Assembly: GCA_937934135.1 (NCBI GenBank)
Contig: CALHAW010000002.1
Coordinates: 1-64,000, forward strand
Length of the DNA stretch: 64,000 nt
Source: an uncultured Alphaproteobacteria bacterium
GTDB lineage: Bacteria; Pseudomonadota; Alphaproteobacteria; Micavibrionales; Micavibrionaceae
Direction: 5' to 3'
Shown: positions 25,643-34,929 of the stretch, piece by piece
How positions within the stretch are numbered: position 1 is the stretch's first letter
Layout: every line of letters starts with the position of its first letter
Translations under genes and position numbers: made by a program
The notes under the pieces: model-generated
The model's input: the letters and a program-made list of their open reading frames with translations, nothing else
The model's database searches: none
What the model was told of the DNA's origin: nothing

Positions 25643-27124
25643 ATGAACAAAATAGGGGCTTTCTTTTTAATTTCTCTTTTTGCTGTTATGGCAATCTACA
25701 GCCCTGTTCATGCGAAAGCGTCCAATAAACCGAATTTAAAATATGCGTCATTGGTCATGGATGCAGATACGGGTGTTATTTTATCCAGCCGTTATGCGGA
25801 TAAAGTTCTTCATCCCGCGTCCCTTACAAAAATCATGACAATGTTATTAACATTTGAGGCATTGGATCGTGGTGACATTACCCTGAATAGCCGTGCAAAA
25901 ATATCCCGCCGCGCCGCCAGTATGGTCCCCAGCAAGCTTAATCTACCCGTTGGGTATCGCATTAAAATTAAAGACGCCATTTATGCACTGGCGACCAAAT
26001 CTGCCAATGATGTTGCCGTTGCGCTGGCAGAAAGATTATCGGGGTCTGAGGCAAAATTTGCGGCAGCCATGACAACGCGGGCGCGAACAATAGGGATGAG
26101 CAAGACCCGCTTTCGCAATGCATCAGGCCTACATCACCCTTCACAGGTTAGTACGGCGCGTGATATGGCGAAGCTTGCGCGTTATATTTTACAGCGCTAC
26201 CCACATTATTATCATTATTTTTCTACCGCCAGTTTTACCTATCGCGGAAAAACATATCGCTCTCATAACCGTCTCATGAAAACTTATAAAGGGATGGATG
26301 GTTTTAAAACGGGGTATATTTCAAAATCTGGATTTAATCTAGTTGCATCTGCCCGCCAAGATGGACGGCGCCTTATTGGTGTTGTGTTTGGCGGACGATC
26401 AGGAAAAACCCGCAATCTGCATATGGCAGATATATTGGATAAAGGGTTTAGCAAAGCAAAACGCACACGCATTGCATCCACCAAAACACCACCGAAACCG
26501 ATATCTAAGCCAGGATTTGCGGTGGCCAGCGCTCCTGTGCTTGATAACAAAAAGAAACAGCCAGAAAGACCCGCAGGATTTACCACCCTTGCCAGTTTAG
26601 AAACAGGGCGCACCTTATCCGTCCAAAGAAATAATATAAGCCCTAATTACAAAGCACTTAACCAAAAATTACAAAGTGGGAGTTTTGGTGAAATGATTGG
26701 CGAAGGGGATTTTGACCCCAGCGCATCAAAGCGTATTGAAACGGGGTTAATCGCAATCGCCGTTCATAAGGGTGATTATAAATCGATTGCCAAGCCAAGC
26801 TTGATGGATTCAAAATCTTTTAAAGAAGATACAATACTCCCTTCCCTTACCCATCCAAAAGATATGGTGGGCAGATGGTCTATTCAGGTAGGTGCCTATC
26901 AAAACCAAACTGCCGCAGGAGCGGCCTTAAGAAAAGCACGCAATAAACTTCCCTCAAATTATGATAATGTCACGATGATTGCAGTACCATTAAGAACAGC
27001 TAATGGCATTATGTATCGCGCACGTTTAGGCGGCATGACACAAAACGAAGCAAGCAAGGCATGTACACATTTCAAAGAATGTATGCCGATCGCCCCCCAA
27101 GCCACAAAAATTGGAACGCGGTAA
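25643..27124 (+). CDS. D-alanyl-D-alanine carboxypeptidase (DacA-like, S11) with SPOR domain
   Basis: 493 residues. A signal peptide (to about residue 24) is followed by a class S11 penicillin-binding domain with the catalytic tetrad motif S60-L-T-K63, S120-A-N, and KTG near residue 220. It trims the terminal D-Ala from peptidoglycan stems in the periplasm. A Pro/Lys-rich linker leads to a C-terminal SPOR domain (SIQVGAYQNQTAAGAALRKA), which binds denuded glycan at division sites. The combination is common in alphaproteobacteria. The stop codon abuts the start of prepilin-like protein B. Confidence 0.93.
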   Translation: MNKIGAFFLISLFAVMAIYSPVHAKASNKPNLKYASLVMDADTGVILSSRYADKVLHPASLTKIMTMLLTFEALDRGDITLNSRAKISRRAASMVPSKLNLPVGYRIKIKDAIYALATKSANDVAVALAERLSGSEAKFAAAMTTRARTIGMSKTRFRNASGLHHPSQVSTARDMAKLARYILQRYPHYYHYFSTASFTYRGKTYRSHNRLMKTYKGMDGFKTGYISKSGFNLVASARQDGRRLIGVVFGGRSGKTRNLHMADILDKGFSKAKRTRIASTKTPPKPISKPGFAVASAPVLDNKKKQPERPAGFTTLASLETGRTLSVQRNNISPNYKALNQKLQSGSFGEMIGEGDFDPSASKRIETGLIAIAVHKGDYKSIAKPSLMDSKSFKEDTILPSLTHPKDMVGRWSIQVGAYQNQTAAGAALRKARNKLPSNYDNVTMIAVPLRTANGIMYRARLGGMTQNEASKACTHFKECMPIAPQATKIGTR

Positions 27125-27844
27125 ATGATCCGTTCCACCGCAATAAATACACAATCAGGTAATATTCTGGTTTATATTTTGGGTGCAGTTTTTTTATTGG
27201 GCGTGCTAACCGTAATGGTGCGCGGATCAAGCACACCTGGTGGCGGGATTGATGAAGAAGCATTGATTATCCGCGTCTCCGAAGTTCAAGAATATGGACA
27301 AGAATTAGAGCGCGCCGTTTCTTATATTTTTCAAAATGGGCATAGCGAGGCTGATATTAGATTTGCGCACCCTGACGCAAATCCCGCCTATGGCGTGATT
27401 ACCGATATTCCAACACGGCAAGTATTCCATCGTGATGGCGGCGGTGCAACATATCGTGAGCCACCCAATGGTGTACAAGCAATTCTTACACCGTGGTACT
27501 TTACAGGTAGAAATTCTGTTGATGGTATCGGAACTAACGATAATAGCGGTCAAGGGAATTTAAGAAGTGCTGATCTTACTGCTGTATTAAGTAACGTTTC
27601 AAAAAGTTTTTGTATTCTGATAAACGAAAAGAATAGCATAGAAAACACAGGTGGGAATCCACCTAAAGACGTTAACGAAATTGAATTAAACCTTCCTTTT
27701 AATGGCTCCTATGCTGAAACCTTTACGATTGGCGGTTCAGCGGGAACATTGGAAACTTTTGGTAAACTTGAAGGGTGCGTTGAAGGTGACAATACACCAC
27801 CTGTAGGGACATTTCATTATTACCGTGTTCTCTTACCGCGATAA
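27125..27844 (+). CDS. Prepilin-like membrane-anchored protein B (paralogue 2 of 3)
   Basis: 239 residues. N-terminus SGNILVYILGAVFLLGVLTV matches the hydrophobic start of the paralogues at 22037 and 56746. The body keeps FHRDGGGATY, an FCILINEK segment and a C-terminal VLLPR. Its ATG follows the TAA of the carboxypeptidase gene without a gap, so it is probably translated by coupling and may act with that cell-wall enzyme. The classical +5 Glu of prepilins is missing. Function unknown; expected location is the inner membrane facing the periplasm. Confidence 0.8.
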   Translation: MIRSTAINTQSGNILVYILGAVFLLGVLTVMVRGSSTPGGGIDEEALIIRVSEVQEYGQELERAVSYIFQNGHSEADIRFAHPDANPAYGVITDIPTRQVFHRDGGGATYREPPNGVQAILTPWYFTGRNSVDGIGTNDNSGQGNLRSADLTAVLSNVSKSFCILINEKNSIENTGGNPPKDVNEIELNLPFNGSYAETFTIGGSAGTLETFGKLEGCVEGDNTPPVGTFHYYRVLLPR

Positions 27845-27884
27845 AAGCCTTTTACTTTAAACCAGCTTGCCTATACTCATTCCC

Positions 27885-28502
27885 ATGAAAAAACGTCTTA
27901 TTCGGATTATCGTTTGCATGACTGTAGCGCTTATTGTGGCGGGTGGTATTGCGGGTTATCAAATCTCTCAAGAACAAAATAAAAATGCTAGCTTTGTAAC
28001 CGCCACCAATTTTGGTGGACCGTTTACGTTGGTTAACCAAGATAATAAAATAGTGACCGAAAAAGATTTTGAGGGACGCTGGCGGCTTATTTATTTTGGC
28101 TTCACATACTGCCCCGCCATTTGCCCGACGGAATTACAAAGAATAACGGGCATCCTTCATGATTTAGAAAACGACGCTGATCAAATCACACCCATATTTA
28201 TATCCGTTGATCCACAGCGCGATACGGTTGATGTGATGAAAAATTATATCTCTCTTTTTCATCCGCGCCTTATGGGGTTGACGGGATCAATGGCGCAAGT
28301 CGAAGAAGTAAAAAAATCTTATAAAATATATGCGGCCAAAGTAAAAGATGACACCATGACGGAGTATACTGTTGATCATTCATCTTTTATTTATTTTATG
28401 AATCCCAATAATGATTTAGTACGAATTTTTAGAATAGAAGATTCCACACAAGACATAAAAAAGGTAATAAAGGCCGCACTTAACGCATACAAAAGTGAAT
28501 AA
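27885..28502 (+). CDS. SCO1/SenC family copper chaperone
   Basis: 205 residues. SCO proteins deliver copper to the CuA site of cytochrome c oxidase and may act as thiol-disulfide enzymes. An N-terminal anchor (IIVCMTVALIVAGGIAGY) precedes a thioredoxin-like domain with the copper-binding pair C76 and C80 (YCPAICPTEL) and H165 (VDHSSFIYF). The ISVDPQRDT segment is also typical. The start was moved from an upstream TTG to ATG. Its location does not adjoin oxidase genes. Confidence 0.94.
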   Translation: MKKRLIRIIVCMTVALIVAGGIAGYQISQEQNKNASFVTATNFGGPFTLVNQDNKIVTEKDFEGRWRLIYFGFTYCPAICPTELQRITGILHDLENDADQITPIFISVDPQRDTVDVMKNYISLFHPRLMGLTGSMAQVEEVKKSYKIYAAKVKDDTMTEYTVDHSSFIYFMNPNNDLVRIFRIEDSTQDIKKVIKAALNAYKSE

Positions 28503-28576
28503 GTCGCGTTCATAATTGTCTCTTTTTATAAATTATGGTTCACTAAATCATAAGAACAATAAAAAGGGAAAATATT

Positions 28577-29818
28577 ATGACATTTAAGAAATACGCATTT
28601 ATGGGATCTTGCGCTGTGCTTGCAATTTTTGCTGCGCCATATGCAAATGCCGCTGGATTTTATATTCAAGAACAATCAGTCAAAGGACTGGGCGCGGCCT
28701 TTTCAGGTTCGTCAACATCCATTGAAGATGCCAGTACCGTTTATTTTAACCCGGCAGGCATGACCAAGTTAGAAGAGATGCAAGGAAATTTAGGTGTTCA
28801 TTTAATTGCACCGGATTCAAATTTAGAAGATACAGGCACAACCCTGCCCCCAGGAATCACCGAAAGCGATAATAATAGCAATTTCAGTATTGAGCCCGTT
28901 CCTAATGCGTATGGCGTTATCCCTTTGACTGATAAAATTTGGGCTGGTTTTGGAACTTCTGCCCCCTTTGGTTTGGGCAGTGAATATGACCATGATTTCT
29001 TTGGCCGTTACGATGCCACGCAGACAGATTTAAAAACGATTAATTTCACCACAGCAATGGCCTATAAGGCAACAGAATGGCTTTCTGTAGGCTTGGGCGT
29101 TGATGTACAATATGCCGATGCCAACTTACAATCTGCGGCTTTTGCAGGTACCGAAGGGATAAGCCGTTTAGAAGGGGACGATTGGAGCTATGGTTATAAT
29201 GTAGGCGTTCAAATTAAACCCTTTGAGCGGGCGGAAATTGGTGTTCATTATCGCTCCGCCATTAAACATGAATTGCACGGCACGATCAGCGCCGAAGGAA
29301 CAGGCGCCGGAGACTTTAGAACAACAGGGAGCGCCGATTTAGACCTGCCTGACATTGCAACATTTGGCGCTGCCTATGACCTTACAAATAAGACACGCCT
29401 TATGGCACAGGCCACATGGTTTGGGTGGAATAATTTTGAAGATATTACCGCCGTAAGCAGTGCGGGTACTGTCATTTCAAGTGTGACGCAAAACTATGAA
29501 AACACATGGGCGTTTGCCTTTGGGGTAGAGCATGATTGGAATGACCAATGGACGGTACGCGCTGGATATCAACATGACGAAACACCAACCAATGATGAGT
29601 TTAGAACAACGCGAACACCAGATGGTGACCGTAATTGGTTCAGCACAGGCGCAACGTTTAAATATACCGATCATATTGAGTTAGACTTTGCTGCTACCTA
29701 TATCGATGTAGGCGATGAGACAGTGAATGTAAGCCGTAATGCAGGACTTTCCAATGTCCGTGCAGATACAGATGGCCGCGTTGGTATTATATCTGCGGCG
29801 TTTAATTACAAATTCTAA
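28577..29818 (+). CDS. FadL/OmpP1/TodX-family outer membrane porin
   Basis: 413 residues with a signal peptide ending ANAAGFYIQEQSVKGLGAAFSG, the FadL hallmark, in which the mature N-terminus plugs the barrel. The SSTSIEDASTVYFNPAGM motif follows. Alternating hydrophobic residues and the C-terminal aromatic residue (FNYKF) indicate an outer-membrane beta barrel. FadL porins take up long-chain fatty acids or other hydrophobic compounds. With the acyl-CoA dehydrogenase, hydratase and thiolase genes nearby, fatty acid uptake is the likely role. Ends at a strong bidirectional terminator. Confidence 0.93.
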   Translation: MTFKKYAFMGSCAVLAIFAAPYANAAGFYIQEQSVKGLGAAFSGSSTSIEDASTVYFNPAGMTKLEEMQGNLGVHLIAPDSNLEDTGTTLPPGITESDNNSNFSIEPVPNAYGVIPLTDKIWAGFGTSAPFGLGSEYDHDFFGRYDATQTDLKTINFTTAMAYKATEWLSVGLGVDVQYADANLQSAAFAGTEGISRLEGDDWSYGYNVGVQIKPFERAEIGVHYRSAIKHELHGTISAEGTGAGDFRTTGSADLDLPDIATFGAAYDLTNKTRLMAQATWFGWNNFEDITAVSSAGTVISSVTQNYENTWAFAFGVEHDWNDQWTVRAGYQHDETPTNDEFRTTRTPDGDRNWFSTGATFKYTDHIELDFAATYIDVGDETVNVSRNAGLSNVRADTDGRVGIISAAFNYKF

Positions 29819-29836
29819 AACGTAAAACGATATATT

Positions 29837-29872
29837 AAAAAGCCGCGATCATCTTGATACGCGGCTTTTTTA
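29837..29872. terminator. Bidirectional terminator between fadL-like and SCP2 genes
   Basis: AGCCGCG / CGCGGCT stem with a 12-base loop, preceded by A and followed by six T. It serves the two convergent genes. Confidence 0.85.
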
Positions 29873-29894
29873 ATACATTCAATTTAACGGGATA

Positions 29895-30197
29895 TTAATC
29901 CTCAATGATTGAATTAAGCTTCATCGCCAACCCCATAGAGCCGTCTACTTTAAGTTTCCCCATCATAAAGGCCATCGTTGGATCCTGTGTACCTTCCATC
30001 AGACCTTTGAACGTATCAAGGGAGCATTTCAAGGTACAATCAGCGTCTTCATCATCATGAGAAATAACCGGCGGATTTTGTGTCGCATCTACGAAAATAA
30101 CGCCATCATCGCCAAAATCAAACTTCACCTTGGCATCCAGCCCTGCAGCCAACGCCATTTTTTCCTTAATGCTTTGCGTTACTATTTCTAATGACAT
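29895..30197 (-). CDS. SCP2 sterol-binding domain protein
   Basis: 100 residues, a stand-alone SCP2 domain. Typical elements are VKFDFGDDGVIFVDA, an acidic DDEDADCTLKCSLDTFKGLMEG and TMAFMMGKLKVDGSMGLAMKLNSI. These small proteins bind lipids or acyl-CoA in a hydrophobic tunnel. It lies close to the FadL-like porin and upstream of fatty-acid degradation genes, which supports lipid handling. It follows the ABC transporter gene by 24 bases on the same strand. Confidence 0.9.
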   Translation of the reverse strand: MSLEIVTQSIKEKMALAAGLDAKVKFDFGDDGVIFVDATQNPPVISHDDEDADCTLKCSLDTFKGLMEGTQDPTMAFMMGKLKVDGSMGLAMKLNSIIED

Positions 30198-30221
30198 TTT
30201 ATTTCCTTATTAATTTAATCG

Positions 30222-32096
30222 TTAGTTTTCTTGTAAAAAGCCACCAGACTGCATGCCCCATAATCGCGCATAAAGCCCATCTTTTTGTTTTAAAAGATCT
30301 TGGTGACTTCCATCCTCGACAATACGCCCTTCATTCATCACAATCAACCGATCAAGATGGGAAATAGTAGATAAACGATGCGCAATCGCAATAACAGTTT
30401 TTCCTTCCATCAATTTTTTTAAGCTTTCCTGAATTAATTTTTCTGATTCAGAATCCAACGCTGATGTGGCTTCGTCTAAAATTAAAATTGGCGCATTGCT
30501 CAAAATAACACGGGCAATGGCAATACGTTGGCGTTGCCCACCAGATAGTTTAACCCCGCGCTCCCCTACCATCGTATTATATCCTTCTGGTAGATCCATA
30601 ATAAAATCATGCGCATAAGCTTTTTTGCTGGCATCAATCACCTCTGCATCGGTTGCACTACTAGATCCATAGCGGATGTTATCCATTAATGAACGATGAA
30701 AAAGACTGGTGTCTTGAGGAATCAAAGCAATTTTTTCGCGTAAAACATGAAAGGGAATATTTTTGATGTTATGCCCATCAATCAAGATTTCTCCTTCATC
30801 AACATCCCACAAACGTAATAAAATCGACATAAGCGTCGTTTTTCCTGCGCCAGAAGGGCCAATTAAACCAATTTTTTGCCCATCAGGAATAATCAAATCA
30901 ATATCTTGTAAAATTTTCTTTGAATTTTGATATTGGAAATTCAATTTACTGAGCGCAATCGTACTGCTTTTTAATTCAAAATCTTTCTCTACGATCGGAT
31001 CAATAAGGTCATGTGGTGTACCAATTTCGATCAACCCTTCACGGATTGAACCAATCGATTCCATAACATCTCGAATAATGTGATGTAGCCCCCGAACTTG
31101 GGCAATCAACATGAAAAGCGTTCCCATGCTACCCACAAAAGCAGCGATAGAAAGCCTGCCTGTAATAACACCATTTCCTAAAATCCAAAGCAGTGCAGAA
31201 ACCAGCACCATAATAGAAAAATCCCGGACAATATTTTTAACACGCGCCCAGGTTGAAGACTCCATAAAGGCTTCATATACTTGTTGGCTATGTGCCGCGA
31301 CTTTAATATCTTCTGCATTTTTAGATTGAAAAAGTCGTACGAGAGCATTGTTAATCACCGCATCTGTCAACAAACCTGATGCCTGTGCGCGGCGTTTAAC
31401 AGTTCGCATCATAAATTTTTGGGAAATAAGCCCCATTTTAATAGAAGACCATAAAAAGAATATTGCCCATCCCAAGAAAAATAAACCTGCATATAGATCT
31501 GTTAAAAACATAATCACACTGACAAAAATAAGAGATATAAAAATGGGGAAAACATCCCAAACGATAAACCCTAAAACGACGTAAATTTGGCGTGATACCT
31601 CAGATATGCGATGGGCAATTTGTCCCGCTTCGCGGGTGGAAAACCATCCTGCAGAATGCCCCAATGCCCACCACGTTAATTGCCTGCGTGCAAGCGCTTC
31701 ACCGCTACCACGACTTCTATCTGCCTGACGCACAGTTAAGAAATTTGTGATAGCACAAGCGGACAACATCACAATCATAATCATAACAAGGTACGATAGT
31801 TTATCTGATGTCACTTGTCCTTCTTCAATAATATAGGACATGAACTTACCAATCACCAAAGGAATGGAGAGGTATAATATTGTAAAAAATGCTTCCAGAA
31901 TATATCCCGTAGTTAAAAACCAAACGGCGTTTTTATCTTTTAATATATTTTTAAATAAACCTATAAAAGTTGTACTAGGTTCTTGTTGGACCAATTCAGC
32001 GCTTAAATCAGGATCACGTTGTGGTACAAGCCAAGTATGTATCTTTCCAATTAAGCCTGTTAGAGGATAGTCAGTATTATTCGTTGAAAGTTTCAT
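30222..32096 (-). CDS. ABC transporter, fused permease and ATPase
   Basis: 624 residues: an N-terminal six-helix exporter-type domain (about residues 50-340) and a C-terminal ATPase with Walker A IGPSGAGKTT, Q-loop, signature LSGGQRQRIAIAR, Walker B ILILDEATSALD and H-loop IAHRLST. This is the half-transporter layout of MsbA-like exporters, which work as dimers. The substrate cannot be told from sequence. Between panC and the SCP2 gene, all on the minus strand; possible lipid export is a guess from context. Confidence 0.92.
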   Translation of the reverse strand: MKLSTNNTDYPLTGLIGKIHTWLVPQRDPDLSAELVQQEPSTTFIGLFKNILKDKNAVWFLTTGYILEAFFTILYLSIPLVIGKFMSYIIEEGQVTSDKLSYLVMIMIVMLSACAITNFLTVRQADRSRGSGEALARRQLTWWALGHSAGWFSTREAGQIAHRISEVSRQIYVVLGFIVWDVFPIFISLIFVSVIMFLTDLYAGLFFLGWAIFFLWSSIKMGLISQKFMMRTVKRRAQASGLLTDAVINNALVRLFQSKNAEDIKVAAHSQQVYEAFMESSTWARVKNIVRDFSIMVLVSALLWILGNGVITGRLSIAAFVGSMGTLFMLIAQVRGLHHIIRDVMESIGSIREGLIEIGTPHDLIDPIVEKDFELKSSTIALSKLNFQYQNSKKILQDIDLIIPDGQKIGLIGPSGAGKTTLMSILLRLWDVDEGEILIDGHNIKNIPFHVLREKIALIPQDTSLFHRSLMDNIRYGSSSATDAEVIDASKKAYAHDFIMDLPEGYNTMVGERGVKLSGGQRQRIAIARVILSNAPILILDEATSALDSESEKLIQESLKKLMEGKTVIAIAHRLSTISHLDRLIVMNEGRIVEDGSHQDLLKQKDGLYARLWGMQSGGFLQEN

Positions 32097-32125
32097 AAAA
32101 TAGCTTCTTTTTTATATATTTAATC

Positions 32126-32929
32126 TTACGGAATAATCGCCATATTATCAATTAAGCGGGTTTTTCCGAGCCATGCGGCGGCTAAAATTCTATCTGGGTT
32201 TTTGGAGTGGAATGTTTTGCTATTGCGCGCGGTTATATAATCAATTTTATCAAACCCCGCTTTTAACAATTTCACCCGCGCTGCCTCTTCATCAATATGT
32301 CTATGCGCCATGTCTTTTATAATTTTATTAAGCTGGATAGCGCTCTGATACTCTCCTTCAGATAAGTATACATTACGGGAGGAAAGCGCCAATCCATTTT
32401 CATCACGCGCAGTTGGTGCGCCAATAATCTGTATGGGAAGGTTATAATCACGCACCATGGCGCGAATAACCTGTAATTGTTGAAAATCCTTTTCACCAAA
32501 AATGGCAATGTCTGGTTTTGAAAGCACAAACATACGCGCCAACACTGTTGCAACCCCATCAAAGAAATGCGGTCGACTTTCGCCCTCTAACGGCTTTGCG
32601 ATATCGCTTGCCTTATGCGTGATTTGTGGACCATCAGGGTACACATCATCCATGGAAGGCAACCACACGGTTTGCGTGCCTATTTTTTCAAGCTTTTCTA
32701 AATCTGCCTGTAATGTTTGAGGGTAGCTATCTAAATCCTCCCCTGCGGCGAACTGTGTTGGGTTTAAGAAAATATAAGGTAGGCAAACATCCGCCGCTTT
32801 CATTCCCACCTTCACCAACGCCAAATGTCCTTCATGCAGCGCGCCCATCGTTGGGATGAGCGCGACAGTTCTACCGTTAAGAGAATTTTGAAATTCTTCA
32901 AGATCAGATAAATTTTTTATCTGTTTCAT
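32126..32929 (-). CDS. panC: Pantothenate synthetase
   Basis: 267 residues. It condenses pantoate and beta-alanine with ATP to pantothenate, a CoA precursor. The N-terminal ALIPTMGALHEGHLALV holds the ATP-binding HIGH-type motif (HEGH). Further blocks are FLNPTQFAAGEDLDSYPQTL, HFFDGVATVLARMF, FGEKDFQQLQVIRAMVRD and LALSSRNVYLS. It lies 10 bases downstream of the acyl-CoA dehydrogenase gene, so the two may be co-transcribed. CoA supply for beta-oxidation would be a sensible link. Confidence 0.97.
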   Translation of the reverse strand: MKQIKNLSDLEEFQNSLNGRTVALIPTMGALHEGHLALVKVGMKAADVCLPYIFLNPTQFAAGEDLDSYPQTLQADLEKLEKIGTQTVWLPSMDDVYPDGPQITHKASDIAKPLEGESRPHFFDGVATVLARMFVLSKPDIAIFGEKDFQQLQVIRAMVRDYNLPIQIIGAPTARDENGLALSSRNVYLSEGEYQSAIQLNKIIKDMAHRHIDEEAARVKLLKAGFDKIDYITARNSKTFHSKNPDRILAAAWLGKTRLIDNMAIIP

Positions 32930-32938
32930 AATGGTTGA

Positions 32939-34726
32939 TTAAAATTCAGACTCATTATGTGCCATTAGGCTTTCTGCGCCGGCCATAACGGCTTTAAAGT
33001 GCCAATCAGCTTCGGGCAGCATACGGGAAAAGAAGAATTTGGCTGTTTTAATTTTAGCTTCAAAAAATTCTTTATTGCCTTCACCCCCTCCATTGATAGA
33101 GGTTAATTTTTCCTGTGATATTTTCACCATTTGAATCCACATATACCCCATAGCCACCAACGCAAAATGGCGTAGATAATCAACAGATGCGGCGCCCGCT
33201 TCGGTTGGATCTTTCAACCCTTTTTGCGCTGTCATGGCGGTGGCTTGTTGTAATTTTGCAAAAGATTTAGCGAGCGGGAAAATAAATTCCTGTAATGCTT
33301 CGTCTGTTTGGTTTGTTTCAATAAATTCCTGAACAGGATGGAAGAAACGACGAAGATAACGCCCCATATGCGCACCCATTTTACGCCCCACAAGGTCCAG
33401 CGCCTGAATACCATTTGTGCCTTCATAAATCATCGCAATACGGGCATCACGGGCATATTGTTCAACACCATATTCACGAATATAACCATGCCCCCCATGA
33501 ATTTGCATGGCGAGGGACGACACTTCAAATCCCATATCGGTTTGATATGCCTTCACGATAGGTGTTAAAAGTTGTACCAAATCATCGGCTTCTTTACGGG
33601 TGGCTTCATCTTCATGATGAAGAGAGATATCTAAATTCATACCCACCCAATAAGATAAGGCACGCGACCCTTCACAAAAGGCCTTTGACGTCAGCAACAT
33701 ACGGCGCACGTCAGGATGGACAATAATAGGATCAGCGGGCTTATCAGGGAATTTCACACCATCTAGCGCCCGCATCTGCAAACGATCTTTGGCATATGCC
33801 AACCCATTTTGATAGGCAACCTCCGCAATACCAAGCCCCTGCATCGCAACACCAAGGCGCGCGGCATTCATCATCACAAACATAGCCTTAAGACCCTTAT
33901 GAGGTTCACCCACCAGCCAGCCTTTGGCGTCTTCGAGGTTCATAACGCAAGTTGAGTTGGCGTGAATACCCATTTTATGTTCAATAGAGCCACAGGCAAT
34001 GCCATTACGGCGCATATCTTCTGGCATAAATTTAGGCACGACAAAAAGAGAAATTCCTTTCACCCCTTCTGGAGCATCAGGTAAGCGAGCGAGGACAAGG
34101 TGAATGATATTTTCACTTAAGTCATGCTCCCCTGCGGAAATAAAAATCTTTGTGCCTGTTATTTTATATCCATCGCCATCCACTTCGGCTTTAGTCCGTA
34201 AAAGACCCAAATCTGTTCCGCAATGCGGTTCTGTCAGGCACATTGTTCCTGACCATTCCCCTGTAACAAGTTTTGGAAGGTAGGTATCTTTTTGTTCTTG
34301 CGTTCCAAAGTGATGCAGCGCCTCATACGCGCCTTGTGACAATCCAGGATACATACCAAAAGAAAAGTTGGCAGAACAAATCATTTCTTGCATGACCGTA
34401 TTAACCAGCGCCGGTAAACCCATACCACCAAATTCAGGATCTGCAGATACGCCGCACCATCCCGCCTGGGTAAAGGCATCATACGCTTCTTTAAATCCTT
34501 TGGGTGTTGTTACGTCACCGTCCTTCCATGTACAGCCTTCTTCATCACCACTTTGATTAAGCGGAAAAAGAACTTCTTCACATATTTTGGCACCTTCTTC
34601 GAGGATTTGATCAATTAAATCTGCGCTCGCATCCGCAAAATCAGGGATTTCGGTCAGTTTTTCTGCGCCGAGAACATCATGAAGAACGAATTTGATATCT
34701 TCCATTGGGGCATTATAAATTGGCAT
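32939..34726 (-). CDS. Acyl-CoA dehydrogenase (about 600-residue subclass)
   Basis: 595 residues, the longer subclass that includes DmdC-type and FadE-like enzymes. It oxidises acyl-CoA to enoyl-CoA with FAD. Visible elements: N-terminal MPIYNAPMEDIKFVLHDVLG typical of this subclass, FAD/substrate loop MCLTEPHCGTDLGLLRTKAE, ITGTKIFISAGEHDL, QIHGGHGYIREYGVEQYARDARI and the catalytic Glu region MIYEGTNGIQALDLVGRK. A C-terminal extension follows. Chain-length specificity is not readable. It supplies the first step of the beta-oxidation set in this window. Confidence 0.94.
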   Translation of the reverse strand: MPIYNAPMEDIKFVLHDVLGAEKLTEIPDFADASADLIDQILEEGAKICEEVLFPLNQSGDEEGCTWKDGDVTTPKGFKEAYDAFTQAGWCGVSADPEFGGMGLPALVNTVMQEMICSANFSFGMYPGLSQGAYEALHHFGTQEQKDTYLPKLVTGEWSGTMCLTEPHCGTDLGLLRTKAEVDGDGYKITGTKIFISAGEHDLSENIIHLVLARLPDAPEGVKGISLFVVPKFMPEDMRRNGIACGSIEHKMGIHANSTCVMNLEDAKGWLVGEPHKGLKAMFVMMNAARLGVAMQGLGIAEVAYQNGLAYAKDRLQMRALDGVKFPDKPADPIIVHPDVRRMLLTSKAFCEGSRALSYWVGMNLDISLHHEDEATRKEADDLVQLLTPIVKAYQTDMGFEVSSLAMQIHGGHGYIREYGVEQYARDARIAMIYEGTNGIQALDLVGRKMGAHMGRYLRRFFHPVQEFIETNQTDEALQEFIFPLAKSFAKLQQATAMTAQKGLKDPTEAGAASVDYLRHFALVAMGYMWIQMVKISQEKLTSINGGGEGNKEFFEAKIKTAKFFFSRMLPEADWHFKAVMAGAESLMAHNESEF

Positions 34727-34929
34727 AAAATCTCCTGATCAAGTGATTGTGGTGTCTTAAATTATTTTATCATAAAGAAAGTAAAGCTTCTATGAATTCG
34801 CTAAAAAATTATGACAGAAAATATTATGACATTAAATAAACTTAATTTCCTAAGATTAAGGCATTTTTAACTGCTTTAAGAGAAGCTATACTACTTAGAT
34901 ATTTTTTTAATCCATAAAGGGCTTTTTTC